Part shown: positions 47,706 through 60,612 of the stretch, piece after piece | Layout: each line of letters starts with the position of its first letter | How positions within the stretch are numbered: position 1 is the first letter of the stretch | Origin: Rhodocollybia butyracea | Taxonomy: Eukaryota; Basidiomycota; Agaricomycetes; Agaricales; Omphalotaceae | Assembly (NCBI GenBank): GCA_015501585.1 | Contig: JADNRY010000059.1 | Span: 186,001 to 250,000, forward strand | Length of the DNA stretch: 64,000 bases | Direction: 5' to 3' | Made by a program: the position numbers and the translations under genes | Notes under the pieces: model-generated | What the model saw: only the letters and a program-made list of their open reading frames with translations | Told to the model about the DNA's origin: nothing | The model's database searches: none

Positions 47706-48225
47706 ATGACCAGAACATCCCCGGTCGAAGAATATCCATCTCTTCTTTGGATAGTGTGCGTCTGTTAATCTTTTGCACTAATCATATGAATAATTAATTC
47801 TCTCAACAGAATTCCTCCAGTTCTCATTTTGTCAGGTTACTTTGCAAGAAAATGGTACCTTCGAAGACGTCTCGCTTTGTACGGTCTTGGCAAAGGCGGT
47901 AAATCTCTATCGGTTTCTCTCTCACAGCATATGTACTGAATTACTTGCAGCTCCCGGCTTTCAAACCAGCGTCCGACGTATTCGTGTTACTCCTGAAATT
48001 GCCGCTCGTATACGACGAGGCGAGGAAGTAAGCCCGGAAGAAATAACCGCTGCAGCTGCAAAGGCGGAGGAAGATGAGCGAAGGGGTACATCATCATCTG
48101 AACCGCCATTGGAAAACAGGACGCAAGCCACTTATGATGAGTCCTCATCATCAGAGCCTATCAACGAATGGCTTCCTCCGTCTATAACTGCGCCCAAAAA
48201 GCGAACAAAGGGAAAACGCAAGTAG
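47706..48225 (+). CDS. Small single-pass membrane protein, unknown function
   Basis: Three exons (47706-47755, 47810-47898, 47951-48225) give 137 residues. A hydrophobic segment (LLWIVVIPPVLILSGYFA, about residues 13-30) is followed by a strongly basic stretch, RKWYLRRRLALYGLGKG, so the C-terminal side is probably cytosolic. A short helical module, VRRIRVTPEIAARIRRGEEV-SPEEITAA, follows. It somewhat resembles the start of ubiquitin-binding or vesicle-tether segments, but I cannot name a family. The tail is acidic, then ends in a Lys/Arg cluster (PKKRTKGKRK), possibly a retention or nuclear-type signal. The splice phases agree at both junctions, which supports the gene even though no homologue is recognised. 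Confidence 0.7.
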
Positions 48226-49353
48226 CATGTGCAGAACGGGTAGAGGCGGGTAAGAAGGTCCTATAAGTCACAGGAAGGTTAATGATTAAGACTGTCTTGA
48301 TCGAGATACGTTGAATGGATAGCGGCTGGGCTTCCTGAAATCTTCCGTCTTCGTGTCACATCTATACTCAGTGGATTGTGCGTCCGTGTTCGGCTTCCTT
48401 TGCTTACCACCTAAAAAATCAAGTTATCAGAAGCATGGAACAGTCTATACTCACCCGACACCGAATCACTCGTCGTTGTTCAGCAATTGCACTATAGGCC
48501 AGATACAATCTTGCTTAGTTTTTTGTGCCAATGTCTAAATATCATTCAGAGGAGGAACAGTTGCCAGTTGCACAAGTTTTGCCCATTAAGAGAAGTGTGA
48601 GTTCCAGTCTCTTAATGCACTTGGAGAAACTATGTCCTTGTGTGGAGGAGTATGTGAGTCTACTGATAGACTCTGAGGTTGTCAGTTGAGCTCGGGAAAG
48701 TAGTCTACCTGTAAAAGAAAGAAGACGACGCGTCCACAGACCGCGAAGCCTTATCAAGTAGCGAGTAATGGAGATAAGATAAGAAAACACTTAACTTTGA
48801 TTAAGTATACATGTTGCTACACCGTAGACAACGACGGACACTCGAAAAGACTGGCTCGTTGGCCCCTGAGGTGACAGTTCCGGACGAAGGGGGGAAAAGT
48901 GCAGATCTCTACTTGACATCATACTTTATATGACAGCGAAGTTGGTAAATATAAGTACTATGATGAAACGATCGAGATCCTCAATCAGCAGACAGAATCG
49001 GGATACCGCTTGGCGCGATCCCCCGACACCAGCTAACAGAGTGGACAAAGCTCGTTAGCATGTACGAGACTTGCTCAAGGCATCGCAGTGTCGGTGGCGG
49101 TCCGGATCCTGCTGCCAATCCAGTATCTGGATCCCGTACTGGCCAATGAACTGTAATAAAATAGAATAACAATGAAAATCAATAGAAAGTGAACTATCGA
49201 TGAGAGGGCAATCTAGCCCTACTACACTTGTTGTTCATATGGGTTTACATTGTTATATATGTAGGTGCATGAAGAAAGGGCAGTAAGGAAAGTCAGAGGT
49301 CCTACTTGCTTGAGTTATTTTTAATCTTATGTTGTCCATCTAATGTTTCTACT
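48226..49353. other. Gene-poor interval, 1.1 kb
   Basis: No gene can be supported. A GC-richer block at 49080-49150 contains two GGATCC/GGATC-type repeats but no coding signature. No RNA gene recognised. Confidence 0.45.
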
Positions 49354-51407
49354 CTAAGTAGCTGCTAATGCCTGCTTGATTTGAGAGAGCTGATTTCCTG
49401 GCAAGCAAATGTTAGGAAGCAGTGGGGGAATTATATTTATACAGTACGCACTCATCAAAGGGAAAGGATGTGCTTCCATTATAGTCATTATGTGTTCACA
49501 AGATGCATGAAGTGAGGTTTGTGTGTCAGAACGATGTGACAAGGCCTCCATACACTGCAGTCGAACACTTTCATCAATGAAAACTCTGCAAGTTATAGCC
49601 CAAATTACCTAAACGAAGGGGTCAACATACTCGGACTCTTTCAGTATACACAGTTAGTACTCACGGCTAACATTGATTCAATAAAATCTAACTCTGAAGC
49701 CCAGAGATCAATTAATTCTACGATTGCATCGGCCGCTTTGAGAATCCTTGTACGAGAAATGTTACTCTCGACCGCAAATGGACGGTGCAGTTGAATATCG
49801 GAGGCGTGCGCGAGTGAACACATACACAGCTGATAGTCTAGAGGTATCTTCGACTGACGCTCTATTGGTGGGATATTTTCGATAAATCTTTGGATAATAT
49901 TGTCCAATGAATTGAAATTGGCCAGAGGCTCCTGGCAGCCAGGATCTACATGGATAATGGCAGTAAGTGCCGACACGTGGCTAACATCGAGGAAGACTGA
50001 CTGGATTTAAATTCAAGTCCAGCAAATGTAGCGCGTTCAAAGAGCACAGCTGCCTTGGCTAAGATGGCTTTGGGAGAATTATTGTTGTCGGTAACCCCCG
50101 ACAAAAACCGGGTGATAGTTTGACTACTTCGGAAATCAGGATGAAAAGGACTCTACGAAATTTAGCAAAAAAAAATCACCCGCCGAAAATCATCGGACTT
50201 ACTTCCGTGTAGTCTTCCATCATACGAGGCCAAGGAGAATCTACTCTGCATCCCGTGGTCGTATAAGGAATACTAGAAGGAATTCCGTATATTGTATTCC
50301 AAAACGTGTCCAGTATCAAGACTGTCCAAAATTCGTTTATGCGTTCACCTTCCTCGACAGCATCGGTAGGGGGCACCCAAAGGTTCAGAGACACCGTAAT
50401 TTGGCCCGATGCCTCGGGGGAGGGAGTGCGAATTCTGTGCGAACCACTGCTCAGGACGAGCGAGCTGGCAGAAGTACCATGATATCTCGCTTGCAGAATT
50501 TTATCAGCGCGGTAAAAATAGTTTGCGAGAAGGACTTCTGATTGTATGCATTGAATCACTTTTTGAGGGTGTTCTTCGAGCAACGCATGCGCCGAGCTTT
50601 GAAGAGCGCGCGATACGAGCGTAGCTTCCTGCTCTGGAGGATTTCCAGATGAGGAAAGATGCATTCCCCATAAGTAGGACGTGTTTAAGAGGGCGCATGT
50701 CGGTGCCAGCGTACTTGTATCGACGGACTGAAGCACAGAATTCCTGAACCGTTCCTTGTGCAAGAAGAATCCCAAAGAGCAAGATTTGTGCAAGAAGTTA
50801 TGCATTCTTGCTGTCGCTTAGTCTACCTGGAGTTCGATAAATGACGGATACTCACAGCATACGGTGAATCATAGGAGGCAAATCCTGTAAGGACAAAGTA
50901 TTGGTAACCACCTGAGTAAAGTAGTGGAATACCAACCTCGAATCCAGACGGGGAGACTTGATCTGTTCAGAGATAAACAGGAGTGACATGAGACGAAGGG
51001 GCTTTCGCTTACCAGACGTATACGTAGGGGGGTATAGATACACTTCTGACCCTGTCTGCTGTAAGTCGACATTACCTTTTGAGCCATTCCCTCCGCTTTC
51101 GAGGTCTCGTAGACGTGCCTCCAGAACAGATATCTCATCTTCGAGGGATCGTATCTGGGTGGCTCTGTCTTCACTGTACTCACAGTGACTTGAAACTTCG
51201 ATACAGGGCCCACATGTTGGTTGTTTAGCATCACATTTCTGTAGGAATATCAAGAGCTGAATAAAAGAGTTTCAGTAGTATTACAGACAATTTTCCGACG
51301 TCTATTTTGGCCAACCGAGTGAGTCGATAAAATCATTTATCACAAGAAGGTGAAAGTTACCGGCAACTTGTACAGGCTCTTCCTTTTTGTAGTGAAGTGC
51401 GAGGCAT
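49354..51407 (-). CDS. Zn2Cys6 fungal-specific transcription factor (second)
   Basis: Exon 1 (51407-51361) encodes MPRTSLQKGRACTSCR. A 13-nt exon (51301-51289) and exon 3 (from 51238) complete the cluster: CTSCRRRKIKCDAKQPTCGPC, then HCEYSED. This is a full six-cysteine Zn2Cys6 motif. A coiled-coil dimerisation segment follows (TQIRSLEDEISVLEARLRDLE). The regulatory region is seen at 50805-50176 (LLNTSYLWGMHLS, ALQSSAHALLEEHPQKVIQCIQSE, INEFWTVLILDTFWNTIYG, CRVDSPWPRM) and at 49976-49354. The order is standard for fungal regulators acting in the nucleus. Target genes are unknown and no metabolic cluster adjoins it. Several middle exon boundaries (about 51000-50820) are unresolved. Confidence 0.83.
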
Positions 51408-53829
51408 ATCCTTCGTTTATAGGTAATATCTACGGGCCCATGTTTTTATATCTGACTCTCCTTCCATAGCTGAGTCACTCAGCTGAGAGGGTCGAACGAG
51501 GATTACTAAGGCATTCCTAGCGAACTCCGAAAGCGTGCGCCGTGAAAGTGTATGTTCGACGGTCGTACACCGTGACCTTGTCGTCGTCTCTACGTCTTTA
51601 CCAATAATTGACTCGGTAGGAGGGCGGACCCGACGCTCGTGATCTGTAGTAAGCGATAGTGGCTGATAAATCTGGCAGGAGGTTTACTTATTTCGATGAG
51701 TCGTAAGCCGCTGTAATAGTCACGAGCATGTTCCTTGATAGTATGAGCAAACAACAGAATTCGAGTATGTACTCATCGGTGTCTGTTGCTCATCATGTAG
51801 ACCTTTCAACCATCTGTTAGGTGTTTTCATTAGTCCTTTATTCAATCACGGGGAAATTTTCGCAAAATTTGAAGTAGGGACATGGCATATAACAACATAT
51901 CGCAGTGAACCTTTGAAGCTTCACGCGGAGAAATAAATTCGAAATTTTTCCTCTTTCCTCTGTCGTATTTCATTGTTGACGGGTTGCGAGCCCAAACCAA
52001 AATCAGTGATGCAGAAAGGAACTTGAAGGAATTCCTTCCACTAGCATCTATGATATGCTCCAGGGAAAAGTCTCGCAGTGCCTTGGACCTGCAGACTTTG
52101 CATGGCTTCTGAAGAATACTGCTTCAAGGCTGGTTCCCGGATACAACAAAGCTCGATGACTATTCTACGATTTTGGAGTAGATATAAAGGATTTTCTCGA
52201 CTGAAGTCTAAGAAGCATTATATGACTTCCTCGACCACCATTAGCAAGATTGGGATAACTTGAGTGCGATATTTCGTTCTAACTTCTATGACGCCAACGC
52301 ATCAGCTGGACGACGGAGAGGAGTATGTTAGTGTTAATTATAAATGAAAAATTCCTTGCTAAACAGAGGCTCCAGTGGCGGTTCTTCCGTTGAGTATTGG
52401 AGCGATATAGGCTCGTCGTTGAAACGTTCTTGACACGATAAAATGGTAGAAGGATTCGTAGTGGCATCGGAGGGTATTATTGGTGAGTGTAGCCATGCAA
52501 AACAGTCCTAAACATTTCTAGGCGGATGTCGAATTTGCGCGAGGTGTGCTGTAGGGTGTTTACGAGAGGAATCATCAGTCGAGAAAGGCTGGTTGGTTCA
52601 CCGGTCAAAAGATGAGCACTGCAGGCGAGGCTGTGAGCAGTTCGCGCACTCAGATTACGACTCGAAGTTGTGGTTCAAGAGAGATAACACGATGCATAGA
52701 GCTACAGCAACTGACAGAAAGTTAACACTATATTGATGGGTCTGAGAATATTGGCCGCGAAAGCTCTAAACCGTAGTGACAAAGTCAGATAGCGTAGTTT
52801 ATCGAAAGAAAGCAAACATACTGGATGTCACGGCTGGCATTCTAAGCGATACTACCAGCGTGAATCCTCCTTTGCGTCGAGGATTACTTTGAGCTTCACG
52901 AGGGTCTCTGGGTGAAACTTCAGGACCTGGTCGCCTCGCTGTCCCATGCGACTAGGAAAGTTGCCAAGGACACGACGTTGCATATTCCCTTCTGTCTATC
53001 TCGGACAGGCCAAGCCCAGTATTTCTCACAGACAAAGGCAGCCAACGTTCCCACCAGTCCACATTGCAGTGCACAGCATAAAAGATGTAATTTCTTCGTG
53101 AGGAGTCAACTCGGAAAGCTGCCCGCCATTAAGCTGAATGCCCAGTTACTGAGTCTTCGACCCACTGGTGGTTTACAAGAGCGTGCACAGTTTAGCGCCG
53201 GTCTGGGATTTTCAGGCTGGCGCTTAATATCCTGGACAGTGGGTTGAGTGGGACGAGGCAGGCCGAGTGCCATTTTGACTCCTTTTGAACTTTGCTCCAC
53301 ACTTCTTACATGGATAGTAAATGGCTGCATAGATGAAACTGGAGAAAACGTAGGTGACATCGGACAAAAATCGGGTGAGCTCGTTTACAAGGTGAAAGTT
53401 TCTATATACATAATAAGTCCAGTTTGAATATGTATATGAAGGTTTGCTAAAACGAACAGTGCTAGTGATGTTTGACAGGAATGGCCGATTTGATCCAGTC
53501 CGTTAACTGAAGCACTCTCAGCCTATCACTCCTTTGTAACATCAACAGTTCGATGTCTTCAAGTACTTTTATTGTTTACGATTTGGGTGGGCAGCGTCGC
53601 GGCGATCAAATGAAGAATTAACTTTCCTTTTTACCCAAGTTTTCTACGATACATAACGGAATCATCGTAGGTTACTCGCTAATGACTCGAGCTCCAAAAT
53701 ACAGTTGAAGTTGAGTATACGTGATCTCTTCAATTCCAGCAACGGAGATCAGTTTTGACATATTTTATAAATCAGTGCGTCATAGGTCTCTGCTTAAAAC
53801 TTTGGTGAACGACTTTTTCTCGTTCCACA
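51408..53829. other. Gene-poor interval, 2.4 kb
   Basis: No gene can be supported between the second Zn2Cys6 regulator and phytochrome, which are divergent. Both promoters must lie here. A short frame at 53553-53619 contains YDLGGQRR, but nothing around it supports a gene. Confidence 0.5.
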
Positions 53830-56800
53830 ATGTCCAGCGACTCAACGCTTCCTCACTTGCCATCATCATCATCCTTTGTTTATCCTATCAAATCTTTACT
53901 GGGAAACATTCTTCCTGCAGATGATTCAAGTTCATCTATATCTACCTCAGACTCTCTTTCAATAACTTTGGATATCGCCTCAAAAAATACCAGTTGAGCC
54001 TCCGATTACTGTTTTAATTTGTGTCGATAAACCGCCTAATATCCTCCAGCTCGATCTGAATTCAATGATGTTATCGTTTCCACCAATCTTTCTCACTCAA
54101 AAGCCCCTGGGGCATCTCATAAACACTCACAGACTATGGTCGCAACATCACATGCTTTCGTCAGTTCGAGTAACGCTGATGACACGCCGAATTTCAGCCA
54201 TTATCCTGCTGGCGAAGACCCTAATATAGAAACTTCCTCTCCCCGCTTTTACCATTCATCGTCTTCGATAAATGTATCGCCGTTAGACTCCATTACTACA
54301 AAGCCTGCAATACCCCCGCCCCATAGTCCTTCCGAGTCCAATTCACCCAATCCTGCCTTGCCCCTAGTCGCTCAGCAGGCATTCACCGCAATGAGCGACT
54401 CTCTGCTTCCAACTCCTCGGGCCGACTGGAATCCATCCGAACTTGGAATAGTCCATTTACCTTCTATTGCTTCATCCTCCAGAGAACCTTCTAAAAACGA
54501 TTCCGACCGAACAGGCAGCCCCCAATCTTCAGAAGCGGGTAGGAATTCTCTCTCCGATTACTCTGATTATTATACTCCCGGAGAGGTTTCATCAGGCAAC
54601 GACGGCCAATCATTACAAAGCTTACAATTAGCTGACGGAAATGCATCATCCGATGGAAGCTCGATGCATCCCCAAAGCGACGCGCCACCAGTTTCCGTTC
54701 GCTTCAAACACATACAAGACGAAAATGGAAATCATGTAGTCATTGGCAGGGAAGGTTCCCTCACTAGATGCGAGGATGAGGTATGTGCCTATATGCATAC
54801 AGTCGTCCCCGATTGATTTTTGTATCAGCCTATTCGTACACCTGGTGCCGTTCAAGGTTTTGGTGTCCTCATTGTAGTAGAAGAAAAGGAAGATACGTTG
54901 GTGGTTCGTCAGGTTTCAGAGGTATAATTTCATCTCTTTACGTTTTTCTTTTTCAATTTGACTTTTTCTACAGAATGCTACCGAAATCCTTGGCCTTCCT
55001 CCTCGCTATCTTTTTAAGCTAGAATGTTTCACCGACATCCTTCCCGAGTCGCAGGCTGCATTACTCTGGGATAACATACCATCACATTCCGAGCCTTCGG
55101 ACCCGTTCAATGCAAACAATCTCGAGAACGACCTAGAACAACAAATCTTCTTACTCAGTGGGTGGGGCGCTCCCGGGACAGCTATACCTGGTATCCCTAC
55201 GGCTGCCGATTCGTATGATCCATGGGGTGTCCATGAAGGAAAACGCCGTTGGACCTGTTGGTGTGCTGTCCATCGACCCCAGCCCAGTCCTTATCTGTCC
55301 GAAAACCGGCTCACAGCTCATAAACCGTTGATTGTAATGGAATTTGAGCTGGAGAGTGACATTTTCAATCCATTATATCCTTCACCATCTCCCAACCTCT
55401 CATCGAGTGCCGCACCTTCAGGCATGGAGCCACTCGAAAGAGTAGAGATCTCCTCTACTACTTCGTCTGATTCATACTCTGGTGATGGTGCTCAAACAAG
55501 AATCCCTAATTCCGGCACCTCTAGTCGAGGTTCAGGTTCCAGCATAGCGACCCAACGGGACTCCCAGATCACACATCCCGCAACGAACAGCGTTACATTT
55601 CCAGAGCCTCACGTATCCTTACAAGAACAATCTGGGATGCATCAGCTTCTATCTGACCATGGCCTCCCCGGTGATCAGGATTGGGCTCCAAGTACTGAAG
55701 AAATTTCCGAGAGTACCACGCCGCGGTCAAAACCGCTATCAGCTCTAGAAAGACTTCGCCGAATGGCACGCATGCCAGGATCACCCGAGAGTAACTCAAC
55801 AAAACCACCTAGCTTTGGTGGATCGAATGGAAAAGCGCGCCGGGCCTTTCGGCGGTCTACGTTAGATCCAGATACCGGTGGAGGGAAGCTTGGTGCTGCT
55901 CCTGGTGCTCCTACAGGTAGTGTGAACATGATGGACGTATTCGCAGTCATGGCTCAGATCAACGAGCAGCTGGGGGAGGCGTCGGATCTAGACACCTTTC
56001 TGAAAGTGGTCGTAGGTGTTATCAAGGACCTGACGCAGTTTCATCGTGTCTTGGTATACCAGTTTGATGAGGTTTGGAATGGTCAGGTTGTAGCAGAACT
56101 GGTGGATTGGAGCATGACACGCGACCTGTTTATGGGGTTGCATTTCCCTGCTGGTGACATACCTGCTCAGGTGTGTACTCTTTTCCATTTTGATCTAGCT
56201 GACAAGGGAGAACATTTTTACAGGCAAGAGAGCTTTATAAGATCAGTAAGTCTAGTTGTGGTCCTACTTCGCTGTGTGAGCTCAACTATTCTACTAGACA
56301 AGGTCCGCATTCTCTACGACCGTGAACAACCTACAGCCCGTATCGTAGTTCGTAGCGAGGAAGACCTCGAGCACCCCTTAAATATGACGCATTGTTATCT
56401 TCGTGCTATGAGCCCTATTCATGTCAAATGTAAGATTTGTTTCTTGGTTAGCACGCCTTCTAATTTCATTCGTCATTCACAGATCTTGGAAATATGGGTG
56501 TGCGAGCTTCTATGTCGGTTGTAAGCAGGTTCCACACTTCAATCTTAAAATTATATCTTACCATCTCAGTCAATATTGGCTTTCGGTTCCCTCTGGGGCT
56601 TGGTAGCCTGTCACTCTTACGGACCGCATGGGATGCGAGTTTCTTTTCCTGTTCGACAGATGCTGCGCCTTTTCAGTCAGTCGATATCACGAAATATCGA
56701 ACGATTGAGTTATGCTCATCGACTTCATACACGAAAGCTTGTATGTATCTATGTATCTCCGTTACTGTTGTACCGCGCTCACCATTGTTTTAGATTAACA

Positions 56801-59413
56801 CCATCTCGTCAGAGAATCACCCAGTGAGTTGATTGTTTTAACATTATACAACCGTATGAACTCATGAGACAGACGGGTTATATCGTTTCCAATGCTGATG
56901 ATCTCCTTGGACTTTTCGGCGCTGACTGGGCCGCGATAGTCATTGGAGACGGGGCAAAGATTTTGGGTCCAAACCAGCATGGTCAAGAGATATTGATCAT
57001 AGCCGAATATCTTCGGCTAAAACAGTTCAAGTCCGTTCACTTTTTTGAGTTCTTTCGATATGCTCATATACCGGATGCAGTACAATACAAGTCTCACAGG
57101 CCGTTACGCAAGACTTTCCTGATCTTAACTTGTCGACGGGGTTGGAAATCATTGCCGGACTGCTTTGTGTACCTCTTTCCAGTGGAGGCAAGGACTTTAT
57201 TGCCTTTTTACGAAAAGGGCAACAACGTGATGTACATTGGGCGGGGAGACCGTACAAATCTGCTGGCGCTAGTACAAATGCTTCGCTTGAGCCACGAAAA
57301 TCCTTCAAAACTTGGTCTGAAACCGTCGCGGGACGGTGCAGAGCTTGGACAGATGAACAGCTGGAAACAGCTGGAGTGCTAGCTTTGGTTTATGGAAAGG
57401 CATGTAACGCCATTTCTCTACTGACTATGAGCTAATGATGTCGTGAATAGTTCATCCAAGTCTGGCGACAAAAAGAATATGCCGTTCAGACGACAAAACT
57501 CACGAACTTGCTCTTGTCGAATGCCAGTCATGAAGGTATGTCAATTCCCAGATGCTATGTATTAGCAGTATTCAAAAACTTTGTAGTGCGGACACCCTTA
57601 AATCATATCATAAAGTAAAATCAACCACAGCCGTCTGGTTATGTTCCTGCTGACGTATCATTCCTCATAGCTATTTGGAAATGGCCCTTAATGGACCACT
57701 TGACTTGGAAACTCGGGACAATCTCAGTCGCTCGCATGCGGCATCGAAGGTATTGAAATTTTACATCTTTTACTTGTAGGTCGTTTTTTCATTGACAGCG
57801 TTCGCTAGAATCTTCTATTCACTATCAATGATCTCTTGGTGAGTACATTGAATCGTGTTTTCAGCGCTAGAGAACTGATCAGTATATCAAGGACCTAACT
57901 CGTTTCGAAAGTGGAAACGAAACGTCTTTCAATGAACCATTTGATCTCGCCGAAAACATACGAGATGCTATTTCCAGTTACCGAAACGAGGCAATTCGCC
58001 GTCAAATTGCCTTTGAACTGGACCTAGATCATTGTCCTAAAACAATTGTTGGAGATGCGAAGAAGATTCGAACCGTTGTTCAAAATTTGACCGCTAACGC
58101 CCGTACGTTCTCTTCGACATGTGATTGAGTGGTATTTGATATCTCGTTTAGTGAAATACACAACGAGGGGTCAAATAGTTGTACGCTGTCTTCAATCTGG
58201 GGAGCCTGAGGGTCTTCGGGGACCGACACTGGAGATTGAAATTCAAGACACAGGTCGGGGTATCTCGAAGGCGAAGCTGGAGAGTATTTTTCGGGAAATC
58301 GAGCAAGTTGAATCTGCCGAACCCAAAGCTGGCACGGAACCTGGTGTGGGTCTCGGTCTTGCTGTTGTTGCCAGGATTGTTGAGCAGCTGGGAGGTCAGC
58401 TTCGTGTAGAATCAAAAGTCGACGAGGGCAGTCGATTCACCTTCCTTCTCCCGTTGTCGATTTCTACTGAGGTTCCGGACATGGCTGCAACGACCAGCCG
58501 CAGTTCATCCCTCGGATCGTTACGTAAGAATTCGAACGAGATCGATTCCATTGTGGAGGCGCTATCTTCTAGCCATGTACCTGCTAATGCCTCTCAGCAA
58601 TCTTCTCCCTCTCCTCCCGGTGACGAATCCCAGCGTTTATCCCAACAGATTCGTTCCCGAAAGTCCTCGCTGGGAACGTTCCCTGTATCAGACTCGCCGT
58701 ATCCTGTTCGCCCAATAAAAGTTTCCGAGTTGCAGGTGGAACGTACATCTCAACCTCCGACCCCCGCAATGTTGACTTCTGCTGAGGGGGCGGTTGGGCC
58801 CTCGTATTCTGACAAGCCACAAAAAGCAAGTCTAAGGATCCTCATAGTTGAAGTAAGTTTTATTTTGCTTATCTTTGAAACTTGCTTGGTCTTTACGATT
58901 TATGCAAAGGACAATGATATCAATCGACTATTACTTGCCAAGCGACTACGTATGGATGGTCATATTGTCGTCAATACCACGAATGGTCAAGAAGGGTTAG
59001 ACAAAGTGATCTCGGACCAGAACTTTGATTGCATATTCATGGATATCAATATGCCGATCCTTAATGGTCTCGAGGCCTCGAAACGAATTCGAGATGTGGA
59101 AAAAGCGTCTCTAGTCTCCAGGCCAGATAATCGGCGGTTGTCATTGACGCTGAACGGTCGTATACCCATATTTGCGGTTTCGGCCTCTTTGTACGAACAA
59201 CAGCGGTGGAAACTTATAGACGCTGGCATGGACGGATGGATTTTGAAACCTATCGATTTCAAGCGACTGGCAATCATTCTCAAAGGTATCACGGATGTCA
59301 CACAAAGAGAATCTGACCGATACCATCCTCGATGTAATTGGGAAAATGGCGGCTGGCTGGTACCCTCCGATTCTCCCTCTCTTGCATCGATTGGCAATAT
59401 CTCCACTTCTTGA
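53830..59413 (+). CDS. Fungal phytochrome, hybrid histidine kinase (red-light photoreceptor)
   Basis: Eighteen exons join in frame to 1563 residues, starting MSSDSTLPHLPSSSSFVYPI. After a Ser-rich N-terminus the PAS domain carries the bilin-attachment site TRCEDEPIRTPGAVQGFG. The GAF domain has MMDVFAVMAQINEQL, FPAGDIPAQARELYKINKVRIL (conserved Asp of the DIP motif) and SPIHVKYLGNMGVRASMSV (conserved His). A PHY domain follows (TGYIVSNADDLLGLFGADW, FRSGGKDF-like SSGGKDFIAFLRK). Then come the kinase H-box NASHEVRTPLNHI, N-box NLTANALKYTT, G-box EIEIQDTGRGIS and GVGLGLAVVARIV, and a receiver domain (LRILIVEDNDINRLLL, phospho-acceptor FMDINMPILNG, conserved Lys in LKPIDF). Light sensed through biliverdin would drive His-Asp phosphorelay. 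One intron uses a GC donor (57400-57450). All key residues are present. Confidence 0.96.
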
Positions 59414-59599
59414 AACCCCTCTAGTTAAATTTTTTCCTTTCATTTCTTTGGTTTCTGTGGTTTTAGGGATGGAGTTTATTCGCGACCTATAATAATACAC
59501 TACTATTTTTGACAAGTAAATGTATCTACGGACAGTTTTAGAGATTTGGAGAGATTTCTGTAGCATGGTCTACACACATTGTAAGCATATGCATCCTTC

Positions 59600-60612
59600 T
59601 CATCCCCTTCCAACATAAGGAACATTGGTTGGCCTGTATTAGCAGTGAGATTGCGGCGTTTCTGACAAAAAGGAAACGTACATGATATTGATGTCAAGGA
59701 CAGTTACTTCGGAAGGAAGACTGGCAATGTGCACAATGGTGCTTGCAACATGTTGAACGTCCAGCACACCTTCCTGTATCATACGTCCATCAGGCTGTAA
59801 TGCACCTACTCCGTTTCGTGCGCCCATGTCCGTGGCAGCATTTCCTTCAATTTCAGCGTTTATTCAATTTGCAGACAACGACAAGGGTAGAAGCTTCCTC
59901 ACCAATATCGATCTGAGTGCAGGAGATATTATGAATACGCCCATCGAGAGATGTGCATTTCGTGAGGCCCGTGATAGCATGCTTGGATGCAGTGTATGCG
60001 TAAGTGAAAGGTCGCGGTACATGTGCCGAAAGGGAGCCATTGTTGATGATGCGACCTTTAAGGTTGTTACCAAAACATTTTTGTACATGAGCAAATAACG
60101 GACCTCCAGGAGGCGACTGGACTTTGAATTGCCTGACTGCTTCTCTAGTACAGATGAAGGGCGCAACCAGGTTTACATTCAGAACGTTTTGGAAACTCTC
60201 CAAAGATAGTTCCTCGATGGGGACCTGTGCGGACGAGATTCCTGCATTCTATCGAAAAGTGAGCAGAGATCCAAGGCGTGAGCTGGAAACTTGATGTACG
60301 TTAAATAAGAGATCCAAGCGACCTTGACGACAAACGTGGTAAGATGATTGTGCGTGACGGAGAATGATATTCACCAAATTTATCGATGGCCTGGCTGAAG
60401 AGGCTCTTGACAAAAATTTCATCAGTGATATCTCCGGCAATACAAATGCAGTTTTGTGGATTGGATGACAGCGTTTTTGTTTCTTCAAGGGCCTCAAACC
60501 GACGAGCAGTCACGACGACCTGCCAGTTTTCGTGTAAAAGGGCGATAGCAGTATGCCTCCCGATACCTGAGGAAGCGCCAGTCACGATAGCGATCTTGTT
60601 AGTTCCAGTCAT
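59600..60612 (-). CDS. Short-chain dehydrogenase/reductase (SDR)
   Basis: The start is [20 protein letters not shown], with the Rossmann cofactor motif TGASSGIG in the first 20 residues. Next come [15 protein letters not shown] (the basic residues after strand 2 favour NADPH), AGDITDE, the NNAG motif split by an intron (about 60324-60247), and the substrate Ser plus YxxxK in [27 protein letters not shown]. The C-terminal part ([27 protein letters not shown]) ends [10 protein letters not shown]. This is a classical SDR of about 250-270 residues with the MPFxGRG-type ending common in fungal members. Substrate unknown. Faces the phytochrome gene tail to tail (186 bp between stops). The upstream in-frame Met at 60678 is less likely. 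Confidence 0.9.

Noticed and set aside
52912..53360. Overlapping open frames before phytochrome
   Set aside because: No motif, no splice support, and the two strands overlap each other.
53553..53619. YDLGGQRR peptide resembling the DxGGQR switch of G-alpha/Arf proteins
   Set aside because: The match is eight residues long, a stop follows within ten codons, and neither the upstream Thr switch nor the NKxD motif is present. Probably chance.
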